A DNA stretch of 64,000 nucleotides, from contig PATI01000049.1 of NCBI GenBank assembly GCA_002712335.1, forward strand, positions 22,888 to 86,887, read 5' to 3'. A program made the position numbers and the translations under genes. Source of the stretch: Rhodospirillaceae bacterium. Its GTDB lineage: Bacteria > Pseudomonadota > Alphaproteobacteria > MPNO01 > UBA2964. Below are positions 36,654-45,642 of this stretch, piece by piece. The notes under the pieces are model-generated. The model searched no databases and was not told where the DNA came from. It saw only the letters and a list, made by a program, of their open reading frames with translations. Numbering within the stretch: position 1 is the stretch's first letter; every line of letters starts with the position of its first letter.

Positions 36654-37340
36654 TTAGTCAACACGAATTAAAACTTTCCCGTCTAATGCCGTGAACCCAA
36701 CGTAGGTAAAGCTAATTTTGGAATCATTAGAAAAATCCTTCCATGCCCTGTGTTCGTGCAGCTTCCACCCGGGATAATTAAAATATTCGTCGAATAGGAT
36801 CATAGTTCCAGATTGAAGTCTTGAGCCGATATGATCCAAAACTGTGGCTGTAGAGCTATAAAGATCGCAGTCAATGTGAGCAAAGCTCACTCTCCTATTC
36901 TTATCAACAAAAAATTTTGGTAGTGTTTCTCTAAATAGTCCGGGAACCAAGGAGACATTTGAGGGCACATTGGGCATTTTATTTTGCTTAAATGCGCCAG
37001 TGGTTTCTATATGGCCCGACCAATTTTCTGGCAATCCTTTAAAGCTATCAAATCCAAAAACAGTTGTTCCACCTGGAACTATTGATGCTATCTCACTAAT
37101 TGTATTGCCGGTGGCAACTCCAAATTCCAAAAAAAGGCCATCTGTAGGCGAGTTATTAATAGCAAAATGGATTATATCGCGATGGGTCCTGAATATCTGT
37201 GCCTCTGGCATCTCAGCTTGCACAAAATCTGCAGATTCCGAGCGGGCTCTCATTTGCAATTCGTACAGTAGATTACGAGCATAATACTTATAATAAAATC
37301 TATCTAAAAGGCGTTGAGCTATATTTCTTTTGGGTTTCAA
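36654..37340 (-). CDS. TylF/MycF-like SAM-dependent methyltransferase
   Basis: 228 residues with a class I methyltransferase fold. The glycine motif FLEFGVATGNTI is at about 90-101, FGFDSFKGLPENW follows, and metal/acid segments AHIDCDLYSST and LFDEYFNYPGW match the TylF family, where Asp residues bind Mg. Members methylate sugars or small hydroxylated groups. Pairing with a divergent glycosyltransferase suggests surface-glycan decoration, an inference from context. The N-terminal 30 residues are basic and aromatic. Confidence 0.85.
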   Translation of the reverse strand: MKPKRNIAQRLLDRFYYKYYARNLLYELQMRARSESADFVQAEMPEAQIFRTHRDIIHFAINNSPTDGLFLEFGVATGNTISEIASIVPGGTTVFGFDSFKGLPENWSGHIETTGAFKQNKMPNVPSNVSLVPGLFRETLPKFFVDKNRRVSFAHIDCDLYSSTATVLDHIGSRLQSGTMILFDEYFNYPGWKLHEHRAWKDFSNDSKISFTYVGFTALDGKVLIRVD

Positions 37341-37544
37341 AATGCTAGCCCCTGAAATTGTTGCATTGTAATAAACTTTGTAACCGGAACATACATAACC
37401 AAATTTACTGACACTAGCCTTTTTATAATTGACCTCAAGAAATAAAGAGGAGTTAAATTGTTTTAGGTAAATATTTTTAGAAAATTAATCTTGATTCTGA
37501 GATTATTGAGAAAAAATTTCTCTTTTCTAGTTCAGGAGTCTTTC

Positions 37545-38321
37545 GTGTCAGGAAATAAAGTTTCTTTGTTAATTGTTGCTCACAATGAAGAGTCGCAAAT
37601 AGCTGATTGTATAGGCAGCGGTAAATTTGCCGATGAGATTGTGGTAGTTTTGGATAGATCGACAGATAGGACGGGGGCTATTGCGGAACAATTCGGTGCA
37701 AAGCTGATAATAGGAGATTGGCCTAATGAAGGGGATAGGCGTTCACAGGGTATTTCAGCATGTACCGGTGATTGGATATTGGAGCTTGATGGCGATGAAC
37801 GTTTATCCAACTGTCTCGTTAAAGAAATTATTACCACACTTCCAGAAACCGAGTTTGATTATTTTATAATTCCATTTAGGAATTACGTCGCCGGCCGGCA
37901 CATAAAATTTGGGTGGGGAGCTTATAACGGCGTTGCTGCCAAAGCAGCATTGTTTAAAAAAGGTAAGAAAAAATGGTATAATGGTACTGTGCATCCAAAA
38001 ATTATATTGGACGGCCGGCGGGGTAAAATGGCTTCAAAAATTGATCATTACGTTGATCAAGACTTATCCTCGATGTATCAACGACTGAACAATTATAGCT
38101 CAGCAGCGGCAGCAGACAGTGTTGCTGCCAATGATGTTCCCTGCGGCTTAGAAGTATTCCGACGTTTTTTTAGTCGGTTTTTGCAGTCATATTTCGGTAA
38201 AAAGGGTTATCGCGAAGGTTATATGGGTATTGCTTTGGCAATGTTCTCGGCCATGTACCCCGTTTTGACTTACGTCAAGTCAAAAGAAATTTTGGGAAGA
38301 AAATCTGATATGGAATTGTAA
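37545..38321 (+). CDS. Family 2 (WaaE/KdtX-like) glycosyltransferase (GTG start)
   Basis: 258-residue GT-A enzyme. KVSLLIVAHNEE opens the fold. LDRSTDRT and ELDGDER (the DxD-like metal/nucleotide site, about 91-97) follow, and HYVDQDLSSMYQRLNNYS is the C-terminal acceptor region typical of lipopolysaccharide core WaaE-like enzymes. A TTG at 37491 gives a longer frame, but AGGAG sits six bases before GTG 37545. The product is probably part of an LPS or capsule core. It is divergent from the TylF-like gene. Confidence 0.85.
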   Translation: MSGNKVSLLIVAHNEESQIADCIGSGKFADEIVVVLDRSTDRTGAIAEQFGAKLIIGDWPNEGDRRSQGISACTGDWILELDGDERLSNCLVKEIITTLPETEFDYFIIPFRNYVAGRHIKFGWGAYNGVAAKAALFKKGKKKWYNGTVHPKIILDGRRGKMASKIDHYVDQDLSSMYQRLNNYSSAAAADSVAANDVPCGLEVFRRFFSRFLQSYFGKKGYREGYMGIALAMFSAMYPVLTYVKSKEILGRKSDMEL

Positions 38322-38566
38322 TTGCCTTTATGGATGATTTATCTTTACGTTATAAATGTTATCCAGTGGATTTATCAAAGAGTTTAGAAATTCGTGGGAC
38401 AATACATAAGGGCTTCAGTTTCAGAGAATAAAATCGCGTTTTTTTAAATAAATATTTAAAACATTTTGATTTTGCGCTTGGAAACCTCTTTTCCTAAACA
38501 TGAAAAAATAAACTATCGGTCCGAATTATAAACAAAGATTTATTTTCTTTTGGGGTTTATCGAACA
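38322..38566. other. Intergenic space after the glycosyltransferase
   Basis: 245 bases, AT-rich. No reading frame, structured RNA or convincing terminator was seen. The two flanking genes converge here. Confidence 0.5.
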
Positions 38567-38989
38567 CTATTGTTCAACTAATACAGTTTCGAGTTTTGTC
38601 CTAATATCATGGGGCATCGGCACAGCTTGCCGTGAATTCATATTAAAAAATACACAAACAACTTCTTGTTTAGCTACCAGATTATTATTCTCGGAATTAG
38701 TCATTTGTTGACTTATAAATAAACTTTTATTCCCTAATTTTGTAAATGCACTTTTTACTGTTAGGAGTTCTCCTGCTGAGGCCTCATGCATAAAATCCGT
38801 ATTGGTATTTGCTATCACGGTTACAACCCCTTCCTTTTTGAGGGTTGCGTGACTCAACCCGATACTTGACCACAGATGAAACTCGGCATCATCAAAAATA
38901 TGTGCATACCAGCGAACATTCATATGACCGAGGACGTCACAGTTCCAAGGGTGAACTACAGCTCGGTGGGTCTCCATCCATTTATTCAT
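38567..38989 (-). CDS. Acyl-CoA thioesterase-like hotdog protein
   Basis: 140 residues with a 4HBT-type hotdog fold. HPWNCDVLGHMNVRWYAHIFDDAEF (about 13-37) carries the helix-start Asp/Asn typical of 4-hydroxybenzoyl-CoA thioesterase relatives. It hydrolyses an acyl-CoA of unknown identity. The ATG overlaps the GST stop by eight bases, so the two are one operon. Confidence 0.82.
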   Translation of the reverse strand: MNKWMETHRAVVHPWNCDVLGHMNVRWYAHIFDDAEFHLWSSIGLSHATLKKEGVVTVIANTNTDFMHEASAGELLTVKSAFTKLGNKSLFISQQMTNSENNNLVAKQEVVCVFFNMNSRQAVPMPHDIRTKLETVLVEQ

Positions 38990-39602
38990 TGAAATTCTGT
39001 CCTTTTTTTATGCCTGGACGTTGTTTGATCAAATTGGCCCAACGTTCCAAGTTTTCGAGACCTTTTATTACATTTGGAAGTAGTACCTTTGTGCGTGCGT
39101 GGATACCAAAAAGGGCAAAATCACAAATCGTTATTTCATCTCCAACGCAATATGTTTGATCTTGTAAAATTTTATCCCATACAATGTAGTTTTCCTTGAG
39201 CCTATCTAAAAATTTATCCCTAGTCGGGTTGTGGGGATGTTCCATTCGTCCGATAAATGATATTGCACCATAAGTTGGACCAACATCTGTGGCGGCATTC
39301 ATCATCAGGTTCCAAAATACCGCGCGCTTAGTAGGGTTTTTGGGGATGAATTTTCCAACTTTCTCTGCTAAATAGAACATTATTGCGATGGATTGGGGTA
39401 CGGTAATTTCTTTACCCTCAGGGCCTTGGTCATCAATTATAATCGGCGTCATACCCATCGGATTCATAGTTAAAAATTCCTTTGTTTTATGCTCCCTTGC
39501 CTTCATGTCGATATTAATCAGTTTGTAATCCAAATTACATTCTTCGAGAGTTATTTTTGCTCTAATTCCGTTAGTTGTGGGGGCTGCATATAGTCGGATC
39601 AT
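38982..39602 (-). CDS. Glutathione S-transferase
   Basis: 206 residues: a thioredoxin-like N-terminal domain (IRLYAAPTTNGIRAKITLEE, with MNPMGMTPIII and the glutathione-binding PQSIAIMFYLAE) followed by an all-helical C-terminal domain. The N-terminus resembles YfcG/Ure2-like GSTs with Thr or Asn as the catalytic residue. It conjugates or reduces an unknown electrophile. It leads the GST-thioesterase pair. Confidence 0.85.
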   Translation of the reverse strand: MIRLYAAPTTNGIRAKITLEECNLDYKLINIDMKAREHKTKEFLTMNPMGMTPIIIDDQGPEGKEITVPQSIAIMFYLAEKVGKFIPKNPTKRAVFWNLMMNAATDVGPTYGAISFIGRMEHPHNPTRDKFLDRLKENYIVWDKILQDQTYCVGDEITICDFALFGIHARTKVLLPNVIKGLENLERWANLIKQRPGIKKGQNFNE

Positions 39603-39928
39603 TTTATTTTTCCTTTAATGGGAATTTAGCGGTTTCGATTTCTAGAGAGAAAAATTAACTGCTACAGAAAGGTCCTATTCTGCAATCTTACTTTGCAATT
39701 TAAGAGAGTATTTGCCGAGTAAACGGATATCAGCATTGCACAGAGAGGACTCAAGCAACTGTTTTTTTCTAATTAACATTTAATTGTTATTCCTTTTAAT
39801 TTTTTGAATACTTGTATGGATAGATATGTTTGGCAATAGACCGACCAAACTTATATCATTTGGTATTTTGGCATATTTTCGCATTGGGTCTAATATCAAT
39901 ACTGTATCAATGGATATAGGAGACATTG
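39603..39928. other. 326-base divergent control region upstream of GST and LLM oxidoreductase
   Basis: No gene seen. It contains a 6-base inverted repeat GTTTGG (39828-39833) and CCAAAC (39845-39850), with 11 bases between, and a predicted promoter at 39868-39896 directed at the LLM gene. The remaining stretch is AT-rich with poly-T runs. The inverted repeat could be an operator just upstream of that promoter. Confidence 0.45.
39868..39896 (+). promoter_or_regulatory. Predicted sigma-70 promoter for the LLM oxidoreductase gene
   Basis: TTGGCA at 39868-39873, a 17-base spacer, TAATAT at 39891-39896. The expected transcript begins near 39903, giving a short leader with AGGAG six bases before ATG 39929. 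Good matches at five and four of six positions. Confidence 0.55.
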
Positions 39929-40939
39929 ATGGAATTTGGGGTTTTTGATCATCTCGATCGCGGAAACTTGCCGCTTGATGTATTTTATGAGATGCGTTTG
40001 AAGATAATAGAATTATACGATCGGTCAGGTTTTTACGGCTACCACCTTGCAGAACACCATTCAACTCCGCTAGGAATGGCGCCATCTCCGAGTATATTTC
40101 TTGCTGCTGTTGCACAACGTACCAAGACCCTAAGATTTGGTCCGATGGTTTTTGCATTGCCTCTATATCATCCGCTAAGGCTAGCAGAGGAAATCTGCAT
40201 GCTTGATCAAATGAGCAACGGGCGCCTTGAACTCGGCTTTGGAAGGGGAGCCTCTCCCATTGAAATTGATATATTTGGACGAGATCCAAAAGATTCCCAG
40301 GAGATATATCTGGAATGTCTGGATATTGTCATGATGGCGTTAAAAAATGGTCATGTGGATTTCCAAGGTAAATACTTTGATCTACAAGATGTGCCTGTAG
40401 CTTTGGAACCGATTCAGGATCCATTGCCGTCACTTTGGTATGGCATCCATGCGGTTGATAGTGCGGCTCGTGCTGGCGCGGAGGGCCTAAATGTCATTAG
40501 CCTAGATACAGCACTTGAGACTGAGGCGATGCTGGCCGCATATAAGTCTTCCTTTAACCGTTTTCCTAGTAATAAGAAAAATCCCAAATTGGGAATCGGA
40601 CGGTTCATCATTGTCGGAGATACGGATCACGAGGCGTTAGCAATAGCACGTCGTGCTTACCCAAATTGGCATGAGAGTTTCAACTACCTATTTAAGTATC
40701 GCGGGACGAGAAAGCCTAGGCACCAAAGGCCCGCAGAATTTGATGCGATAGCTGCACAGGGTCGTGCGGTGGCAGGCTCAATTGAAACGGTAACAGAGAT
40801 ATTGACTAAGGAATTACAGATTTCAGGTGCAAACTACCTTGTAGGCCAATTCGTTTTTGGGGACATGTCATTTGGTGAGGCAAAAAAATCTGTTAGTTTA
40901 TTTGCAGATGAAGTAGTCCCTAGATTGACGGGTATATGA
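39929..40939 (+). CDS. LLM-class flavin-dependent monooxygenase (bacterial luciferase-like)
   Basis: 336 residues of the luciferase-like monooxygenase fold: EFGVFDHLDRG, YGYHLAEHHS near 39-48, GPMVFALPLYHPLRLAEE and LELGFGRGASPIE are family blocks around the FMN site. A single-codon longer TTG start is possible; the AGGAG site favours ATG 39929. It uses FMNH2 (or F420) to oxidise an unknown substrate, and no partner reductase is adjacent. Convergent with the HbpS-like gene, two bases apart. Confidence 0.85.
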   Translation: MEFGVFDHLDRGNLPLDVFYEMRLKIIELYDRSGFYGYHLAEHHSTPLGMAPSPSIFLAAVAQRTKTLRFGPMVFALPLYHPLRLAEEICMLDQMSNGRLELGFGRGASPIEIDIFGRDPKDSQEIYLECLDIVMMALKNGHVDFQGKYFDLQDVPVALEPIQDPLPSLWYGIHAVDSAARAGAEGLNVISLDTALETEAMLAAYKSSFNRFPSNKKNPKLGIGRFIIVGDTDHEALAIARRAYPNWHESFNYLFKYRGTRKPRHQRPAEFDAIAAQGRAVAGSIETVTEILTKELQISGANYLVGQFVFGDMSFGEAKKSVSLFADEVVPRLTGI

Positions 40940-40941
40940 TA

Positions 40942-41367
40942 TCAATAGAATTCCTTTGCACCTTCTAGAGCCTTTACTCCCGCTTTTGCGACTTCAAGGT
41001 CCTGCGCACCCGTACCAGAACCAACGCCAATGGCTCCTACTATCTCATCATTAACTATCAATGGAAGTCCACCTGGTAAATTAACACGTTCGCCATTTGT
41101 GACTATTGCCAACTTTAGATCGACGCCTTCCGGGATATCGCCGGTAGGAATACCATAGGCGGCTGCAGTTTCAGCCTTGCGGCGTGAAGAGGTGTTAGAC
41201 ATGACGAACGCCCCATCCATGCGGCAGAAGGCCAAGAGATGGCCGCCGGAATCAACGATGGAAATACATTGTGGAACATCTATTTGTTGAGCCTTGACAA
41301 TGGCGGCTTCAAGAATCTTCATTGCACCTTGGCTGGTTAGCTTAAGCGTTTGAGTTGTATCGGACAT
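40942..41367 (-). CDS. HbpS/GlcG-type (DUF336) protein
   Basis: 141 residues of the Haem_degrading/GlcG family: SIVDSGGHLLAFCRMDGAF, SRRKAETAAAYGIP, LPGGLPLIVNDEIVGAIGVGSGTGAQD. The family binds haem or flavin-like cofactors in some members, and DUF336 genes are common in catabolic clusters. Function is unknown here. It diverges from the aldo/keto reductase (76 bases). Confidence 0.85.
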   Translation of the reverse strand: MSDTTQTLKLTSQGAMKILEAAIVKAQQIDVPQCISIVDSGGHLLAFCRMDGAFVMSNTSSRRKAETAAAYGIPTGDIPEGVDLKLAIVTNGERVNLPGGLPLIVNDEIVGAIGVGSGTGAQDLEVAKAGVKALEGAKEFY

Positions 41368-41443
41368 GATTTAATTCCTAGCTGTTGTATAAAAGTCTGC
41401 TATAGGGCATTGAAGTGATTAAATTACAGGAGTGCTGGCAATA

Positions 41444-42421
41444 ATGAAACTGCGCCCTTTCGGCAAAACCGGTTTGCAAGTTTCTGAAGTGGCCTTTGGT
41501 GGAGGGCGTTCAGGCGGTATTTTGATCAACGCGAGTGAAGAAAAACGCCGTGAAGCAGTTATGCGAGCACTTGATCTTGGAGTTAATTGGTTTGATACAG
41601 CTCCACAATATGGTGATGGAAAATCTGAAGAAGCACTTGGCACTATATTGACGGAAATTCGAGAAAAACCAATGGTTTCCTCGAAAGTAAGGATAGACCT
41701 TAACTTATCAGAAAGTATTGTAAGTCAAGTGGAGCGAAGTGCTGAAAATAGCCTTAGGAGATTGCAACTCGATAGGATCGATTTACTCCAAATTCATAGC
41801 CCAATAACGACGACGGCGTCAGGGCGAACAATTACTGTTGATCATGTGCTTCGTTGCGGCGGAATTGCCGACAGCATGGAAAAATTACGTGATTTGGGAA
41901 TAATAAATTTTATGGGTTTAACAGCCCTTGGTGATAATTTATCGACAATCGAGGTAATAAATAGTGGTCGGTTTGATGCTGCCCAAGTTTATTATAATTT
42001 AATTAATCCTTCTTCGAGTTGGAAAGTGGCTCCCCAGAGTTGGTCGAGCTATGATGGTAGCGGGATTATGAATGCCTGCATCGCTCAAGGAATGGCTATT
42101 ATGGCCATTCGAGTATTCGCGGCAAGTTACTTGGCAACAAAGGTACGGACCGGGCGCGAGAGTATACTAACTGAGAATACGCATGCGGAATCTGAGGCTA
42201 GTAATACAGAGACTGTGTTTTCTGTAATCGGATCTCAATTTGGAACTCGTGCGCAAACTGCACTACGTTTTGTACTTTCTAACAAAGCTGTATCGACAGC
42301 AATAATTGGTCTATCGGAGATTAGACACCTAGATGAGGCTTGCAAAGGAGCTGAAAAAGGGCCTTTATCGGAAGAAACTAATAAAAAACTTTGGCCGTTT
42401 TATGATCGTGGGTTCACTTAA
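41444..42421 (+). CDS. Aldo/keto reductase
   Basis: 325 residues, NAD(P)H-dependent TIM barrel. The catalytic tetrad is visible: Asp51 in FDTAP, Tyr56 in PQYGDGKSE, Lys81 in SSKVR, His118 in LLQIHSP. The family is closest to sugar or aldose 1-dehydrogenase types (MKLRPFGKTGLQVSEVAFGG start). GTG 41432 would add four residues, but it overlaps the AGGAG site; ATG 41444 is used (11-base spacing). Substrate unknown, possibly linked to the neighbouring SDR. Confidence 0.86.
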   Translation: MKLRPFGKTGLQVSEVAFGGGRSGGILINASEEKRREAVMRALDLGVNWFDTAPQYGDGKSEEALGTILTEIREKPMVSSKVRIDLNLSESIVSQVERSAENSLRRLQLDRIDLLQIHSPITTTASGRTITVDHVLRCGGIADSMEKLRDLGIINFMGLTALGDNLSTIEVINSGRFDAAQVYYNLINPSSSWKVAPQSWSSYDGSGIMNACIAQGMAIMAIRVFAASYLATKVRTGRESILTENTHAESEASNTETVFSVIGSQFGTRAQTALRFVLSNKAVSTAIIGLSEIRHLDEACKGAEKGPLSEETNKKLWPFYDRGFT

Positions 42422-42631
42422 AATGCTATCAGGTACATAATGGCTCAAATGTTAATGGTAAAAAACATACGGTATCAATTTCGTAGAACTCTTTAAACGG
42501 TGCGGAGCTACCGGTGGTGGCAAACTTAAAAGAGTCCAAAGTTGGAAAGTCTATATTGTTTATCGTTTTGTTGGTTTATAAGAATAAATTAAATAAATTA
42601 TTATTTAAATCTCTCTATTGGAGGTATTAGC

Positions 42632-43405
42632 GTGCCAACGGCTCAATATTCAAGTCTCAAGGACCGCGTTGTCATAATTACAGGTGGTGGTCAGGCGCTA
42701 GGGCGCGCATATGCTCATGAGTTTGCTGCACAGGGTGCAATACCGGTTATCGCTGAGCTAGATGAACAAAATGGCGAACGTGTGGTTAGAGAAATAGAAC
42801 AAAAAGGTGGACGTGCTATGAGTGTTAGGACTGATGTAGCAATTGAAGCCGAAGCAAATTCGATGGCAGAAACAGCTTTATCTGCATACGGCCGCATCGA
42901 TTGTTTAATCAATAACGCGGCAGTTTTTTCAAGAATTACAATTGCGCCATTCTGGGAGTTGCCGGTAGAAGAATGGCAATCAGCAATGAGGGTCAATATT
43001 GATGGAGCATTCTTTTGTTCACGCGCGGTTGTTCCCGCGATGCAGGAACGCCGGTGGGGGCGGATTATTAATATAGCCTCAACGACGGTACCGACCGGTC
43101 GTCCAAATTATTTACATTATATTACCTCAAAGTCTGCGATGATTGGTATGACACGTTCGATGGCGAGAGAGCTTGGGGAATGGAATATTACAGCTCACCT
43201 TTTCATGCCGGGAGCAGTTGAAACAGAGGTGGAACGGCCTTCTGTATCAGGAGTTATGTTTGAGAATCTTGCAAAACAACAGGCGGTGCAGCGTCCTGCG
43301 ACTATGGAAGAATACGCAGGGTTTATGTTATTCTTGTGTTCGGATGATGCGGAGTTTACTACAGGTCAAACTTTCGCTGCAAATGGCGGAATAGCCTTTC
43401 CATAA
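42632..43405 (+). CDS. Short-chain dehydrogenase/reductase (GTG start)
   Basis: 257-residue classical SDR. The nucleotide motif TGGGQALGRAYA is at 17-28 and NNAAVFS at about 94-100. The catalytic Ser150 and the YITSK motif (Tyr163, Lys167) are intact. The start is GTG 42632 with GGAGG seven bases upstream. The cofactor acid in AELDEQ (about 41-46) suggests NAD preference. Substrate unknown; 210 bases after the AKR gene, a space with no gene seen. Confidence 0.9.
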   Translation: MPTAQYSSLKDRVVIITGGGQALGRAYAHEFAAQGAIPVIAELDEQNGERVVREIEQKGGRAMSVRTDVAIEAEANSMAETALSAYGRIDCLINNAAVFSRITIAPFWELPVEEWQSAMRVNIDGAFFCSRAVVPAMQERRWGRIINIASTTVPTGRPNYLHYITSKSAMIGMTRSMARELGEWNITAHLFMPGAVETEVERPSVSGVMFENLAKQQAVQRPATMEEYAGFMLFLCSDDAEFTTGQTFAANGGIAFP

Positions 43406-43424
43406 TTTGAACAGCAGAAGAGAT

Positions 43425-43703
43425 TTATTTACTGGGCCCCTGATCTTGGAGGGCTTCGATTGTAATATCTATCTGCGCACGAAGCTTGGTGAGCCAGTCG
43501 ATAACTTCATCGAAGTCTTTTTCGGAATATTCTTCCTTAAATACTTCATTTTCTAACATGAGCTTGGCAAGTATTTCCACAAATTTGAGTTGTTCGGGAT
43601 CAAGTGGTTGCACTGGTTGTTCCTTTCCTATGTTATCAGGTGGAAGTAGCGCAGCTTGCCGTTTTCTGCAACCAATTAAGAAGTTTCTCCTAGTGCGAAC
43701 CAT
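43425..43703 (-). CDS. Small hypothetical protein, basic N-terminus and acidic coiled C-terminus
   Basis: 92 residues from ATG 43703; the frame stays open further upstream, but that part overlaps the divergent TSUP gene's control region. The N-terminal part is basic (MVRTRRNFLIGCRKRQ). Residues about 35-88 form acidic, probably helical sequence with heptad-like Leu/Ile (EQLKFVEILAKLMLENEVFKEEYS and WLTKLRAQIDITIEALQDQG). No family recognised. No clear ribosome site, so the gene call is tentative. Confidence 0.45.
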   Translation of the reverse strand: MVRTRRNFLIGCRKRQAALLPPDNIGKEQPVQPLDPEQLKFVEILAKLMLENEVFKEEYSEKDFDEVIDWLTKLRAQIDITIEALQDQGPSK

Positions 43704-43749
43704 GTAGGGTTTAGTCAAAAAGCATGAAAAAAATGAACAAGGTAAGGAT

Positions 43750-44523
43750 ATGGAACTATTAATCGAATTTTTGACGGAAGGAACCACCCTGACGCTTGTA
43801 GGTTTCTCGGTACTCTGCGGAATTTCTTTTGTTGGTAGTTTCATTGCCGCGTCGCTGGGTTTGGGCGGGGGTTTGTTGGTCTTGGCTACAATGACTTTGT
43901 TTCTACCACCAACAGTGTTGATACCAGTTCATGCGGTCGTACAAATAGGATCAAATGGTTTCAGAGCATTGCTTATGCGTCGTGAAATTCTTACCTCCGT
44001 TATTCCAGCCTTTTTACTTGGTACATTACTTGGGTCCTGGTTAGGAGGCCTCACAATTTTTGCACTAGAGGTATGGGTTCTACAATCTATTTTGGGCATA
44101 TTTGTTCTCTATGCTACTTGGACGCCAAAATTTCGCAGCTCTAATCCTGGCCCCGCAAAGTTTTTCGGGTGCGGCGTATTCGGGGGTTTTGCAACAATGT
44201 TTGTTTGCGGAACAGGCCCACTTGTTGCTCCGTTTGTAAATGCAGCCTGCAAAGAACGACAACAAGTTGTGGCAACACATGCATCATTGATGACCCTTCA
44301 ACATCTTTTTAAAGTTATTTTGTTCGGTATATTAGGTTTTGCATTTGGGTCTTATGTTCCTCTGCTAATTGGTCTGATTGTCTTTGGGGTTTGTGGAACA
44401 TTGATTGGAAGAAGGGTTTTGGATCGGTTGCCGGAAAGGGTGTTTCGCGTCGCTCTAAAAAGTATTTTAACTTTGCTCGCTGCCCGTCTGCTCTATGCGG
44501 CTTGGAATAATTATTACGTTTAA
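43750..44523 (+). CDS. TSUP-family (TauE/SafE-like) membrane transporter
   Basis: 257 residues, about eight helices in two repeats. The family blocks FIAASLGLGGGLLVLATMTLFLP (about 32-54) and GFATMFVCGTGPLVAPF (about 150-166) are present. TSUP proteins export sulfite or organosulfonates, sulfoacetate or other anions. Substrate not readable. It ends in a four-base overlap with the convergent AbrB-family gene. Confidence 0.86.
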   Translation: MELLIEFLTEGTTLTLVGFSVLCGISFVGSFIAASLGLGGGLLVLATMTLFLPPTVLIPVHAVVQIGSNGFRALLMRREILTSVIPAFLLGTLLGSWLGGLTIFALEVWVLQSILGIFVLYATWTPKFRSSNPGPAKFFGCGVFGGFATMFVCGTGPLVAPFVNAACKERQQVVATHASLMTLQHLFKVILFGILGFAFGSYVPLLIGLIVFGVCGTLIGRRVLDRLPERVFRVALKSILTLLAARLLYAAWNNYYV

Positions 44524-45593
44524 TTTCTGTCCGAGCTAAACCTAATGCGTAACCAAGTTGCACTAATATAAATATACTGAGTACCCATATTTACAATGAT
44601 AATTCTAAATAGATGAAAGGCCATTATTGTGGGCACAGCCATTTGCAGTGCTTGAGCTACAATAGCCATTTCCGCCATCCCGCCCGGGGCCGTTGCTATA
44701 ATCATCGTAGCGAGGGGTAAGTCAAATATGTAGAAGATCGCAACTGCCACAGCACTCGATGCGGATATTATGAAAATTGCATTAATTAACGCAAAAGGGA
44801 TAAATAGTTTATGACGTGCAAAGAACGCGCGCTCATAGCGTTCTCCAAGGATAAGGCCAAATAACAGTTGAGCTATATCGGTCAACCAACCGGGTACTTC
44901 CGAGAGTGTAACTCCATTTAAAGCGAGGGTCATACCAAGAAATAGCGGGGTAAGCAGGCAACCATTGTGAAACCTAAGACGCTCTGAAATTTCTCCTAGA
45001 ATTAAGCCCGCGATTAGCCAGGGAATTAGGATGGAGTAGTCTAAGGAAAAGTCGGGTCGGTATGCTGTGGGTTCAACAGGAATACCACCGTAAGTTATTC
45101 CAAAAGGGATCACGATTACCAAGATTGAAACCCGCAGACTATGCGCCACCGCGACTGGTGGCATTGTTGCTCCGTATTTATCTGCAAGATTAGCCATAGC
45201 CATTGATCCACCAGGGATTGAAGCAAAAAAGGCCGACTTGCCATCAACTCCTGAAACCTTAGACATTACTAAGGCCCCTAAACCACCAATAGCGAAAGCC
45301 GATATTGTTGTTATAAAAATAGCGATGGAATTTGCGGCTAGGGCGGCTAGAACCGGCGGAGTAAAATAAATTCCGATAGCAGAACCTAATATTACTTGCC
45401 CGACTTGTCGTCCGTAGGGGATAGCGAATGCGCGAATGCCGAGCAAGTTGAGTGTGGCGACAGCAATCATAGGTCCGACCATCCATGGAATAGGCGTCTC
45501 GAGCCAAGATAGGATGGCACCAACGGGTACACCGAAAATCAAGGAGAGCACTACACGGGGAAGGCGATTTTTAGCGGTCGTAATTAAATTCAT
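44520..45593 (-). CDS. AbrB-family (DUF) membrane protein
   Basis: 357 residues with about nine to ten hydrophobic helices in two AbrB_dup repeats. The block IPWMVGPMIAVATLNLLGIRA (about 33-53) and the second-repeat ATAPGGMAEMAIVAQAL near residue 305-321 match proteins misnamed 'AbrB' or 'ammonia monooxygenase'. Probably a transporter of organic acids or a regulator of one. Lies downstream of the flavoprotein gene in the same direction (49 bases). Confidence 0.85.
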   Translation of the reverse strand: MNLITTAKNRLPRVVLSLIFGVPVGAILSWLETPIPWMVGPMIAVATLNLLGIRAFAIPYGRQVGQVILGSAIGIYFTPPVLAALAANSIAIFITTISAFAIGGLGALVMSKVSGVDGKSAFFASIPGGSMAMANLADKYGATMPPVAVAHSLRVSILVIVIPFGITYGGIPVEPTAYRPDFSLDYSILIPWLIAGLILGEISERLRFHNGCLLTPLFLGMTLALNGVTLSEVPGWLTDIAQLLFGLILGERYERAFFARHKLFIPFALINAIFIISASSAVAVAIFYIFDLPLATMIIATAPGGMAEMAIVAQALQMAVPTIMAFHLFRIIIVNMGTQYIYISATWLRIRFSSDRN

Positions 45594-45642
45594 TTACTGT
45601 TGAATCTATTTTAAACAATGGAGATATTCCAATTGTAAACGT

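Noticed and set aside
36482..36664. Minus-strand 60-residue frame across the tRNA gene
   Set aside because: It is the familiar spurious frame read antisense through tRNA-Leu; the tRNA folds perfectly and there is no ribosome site.
39780..40289. 169-residue minus-strand frame within the LLM oxidoreductase gene
   Set aside because: Fully antisense to a well-conserved protein; composition is that of a shadow frame.
43486..43707. 73-residue plus-strand frame opposite the small hypothetical gene
   Set aside because: Serine-rich low-complexity translation typical of an antisense frame.
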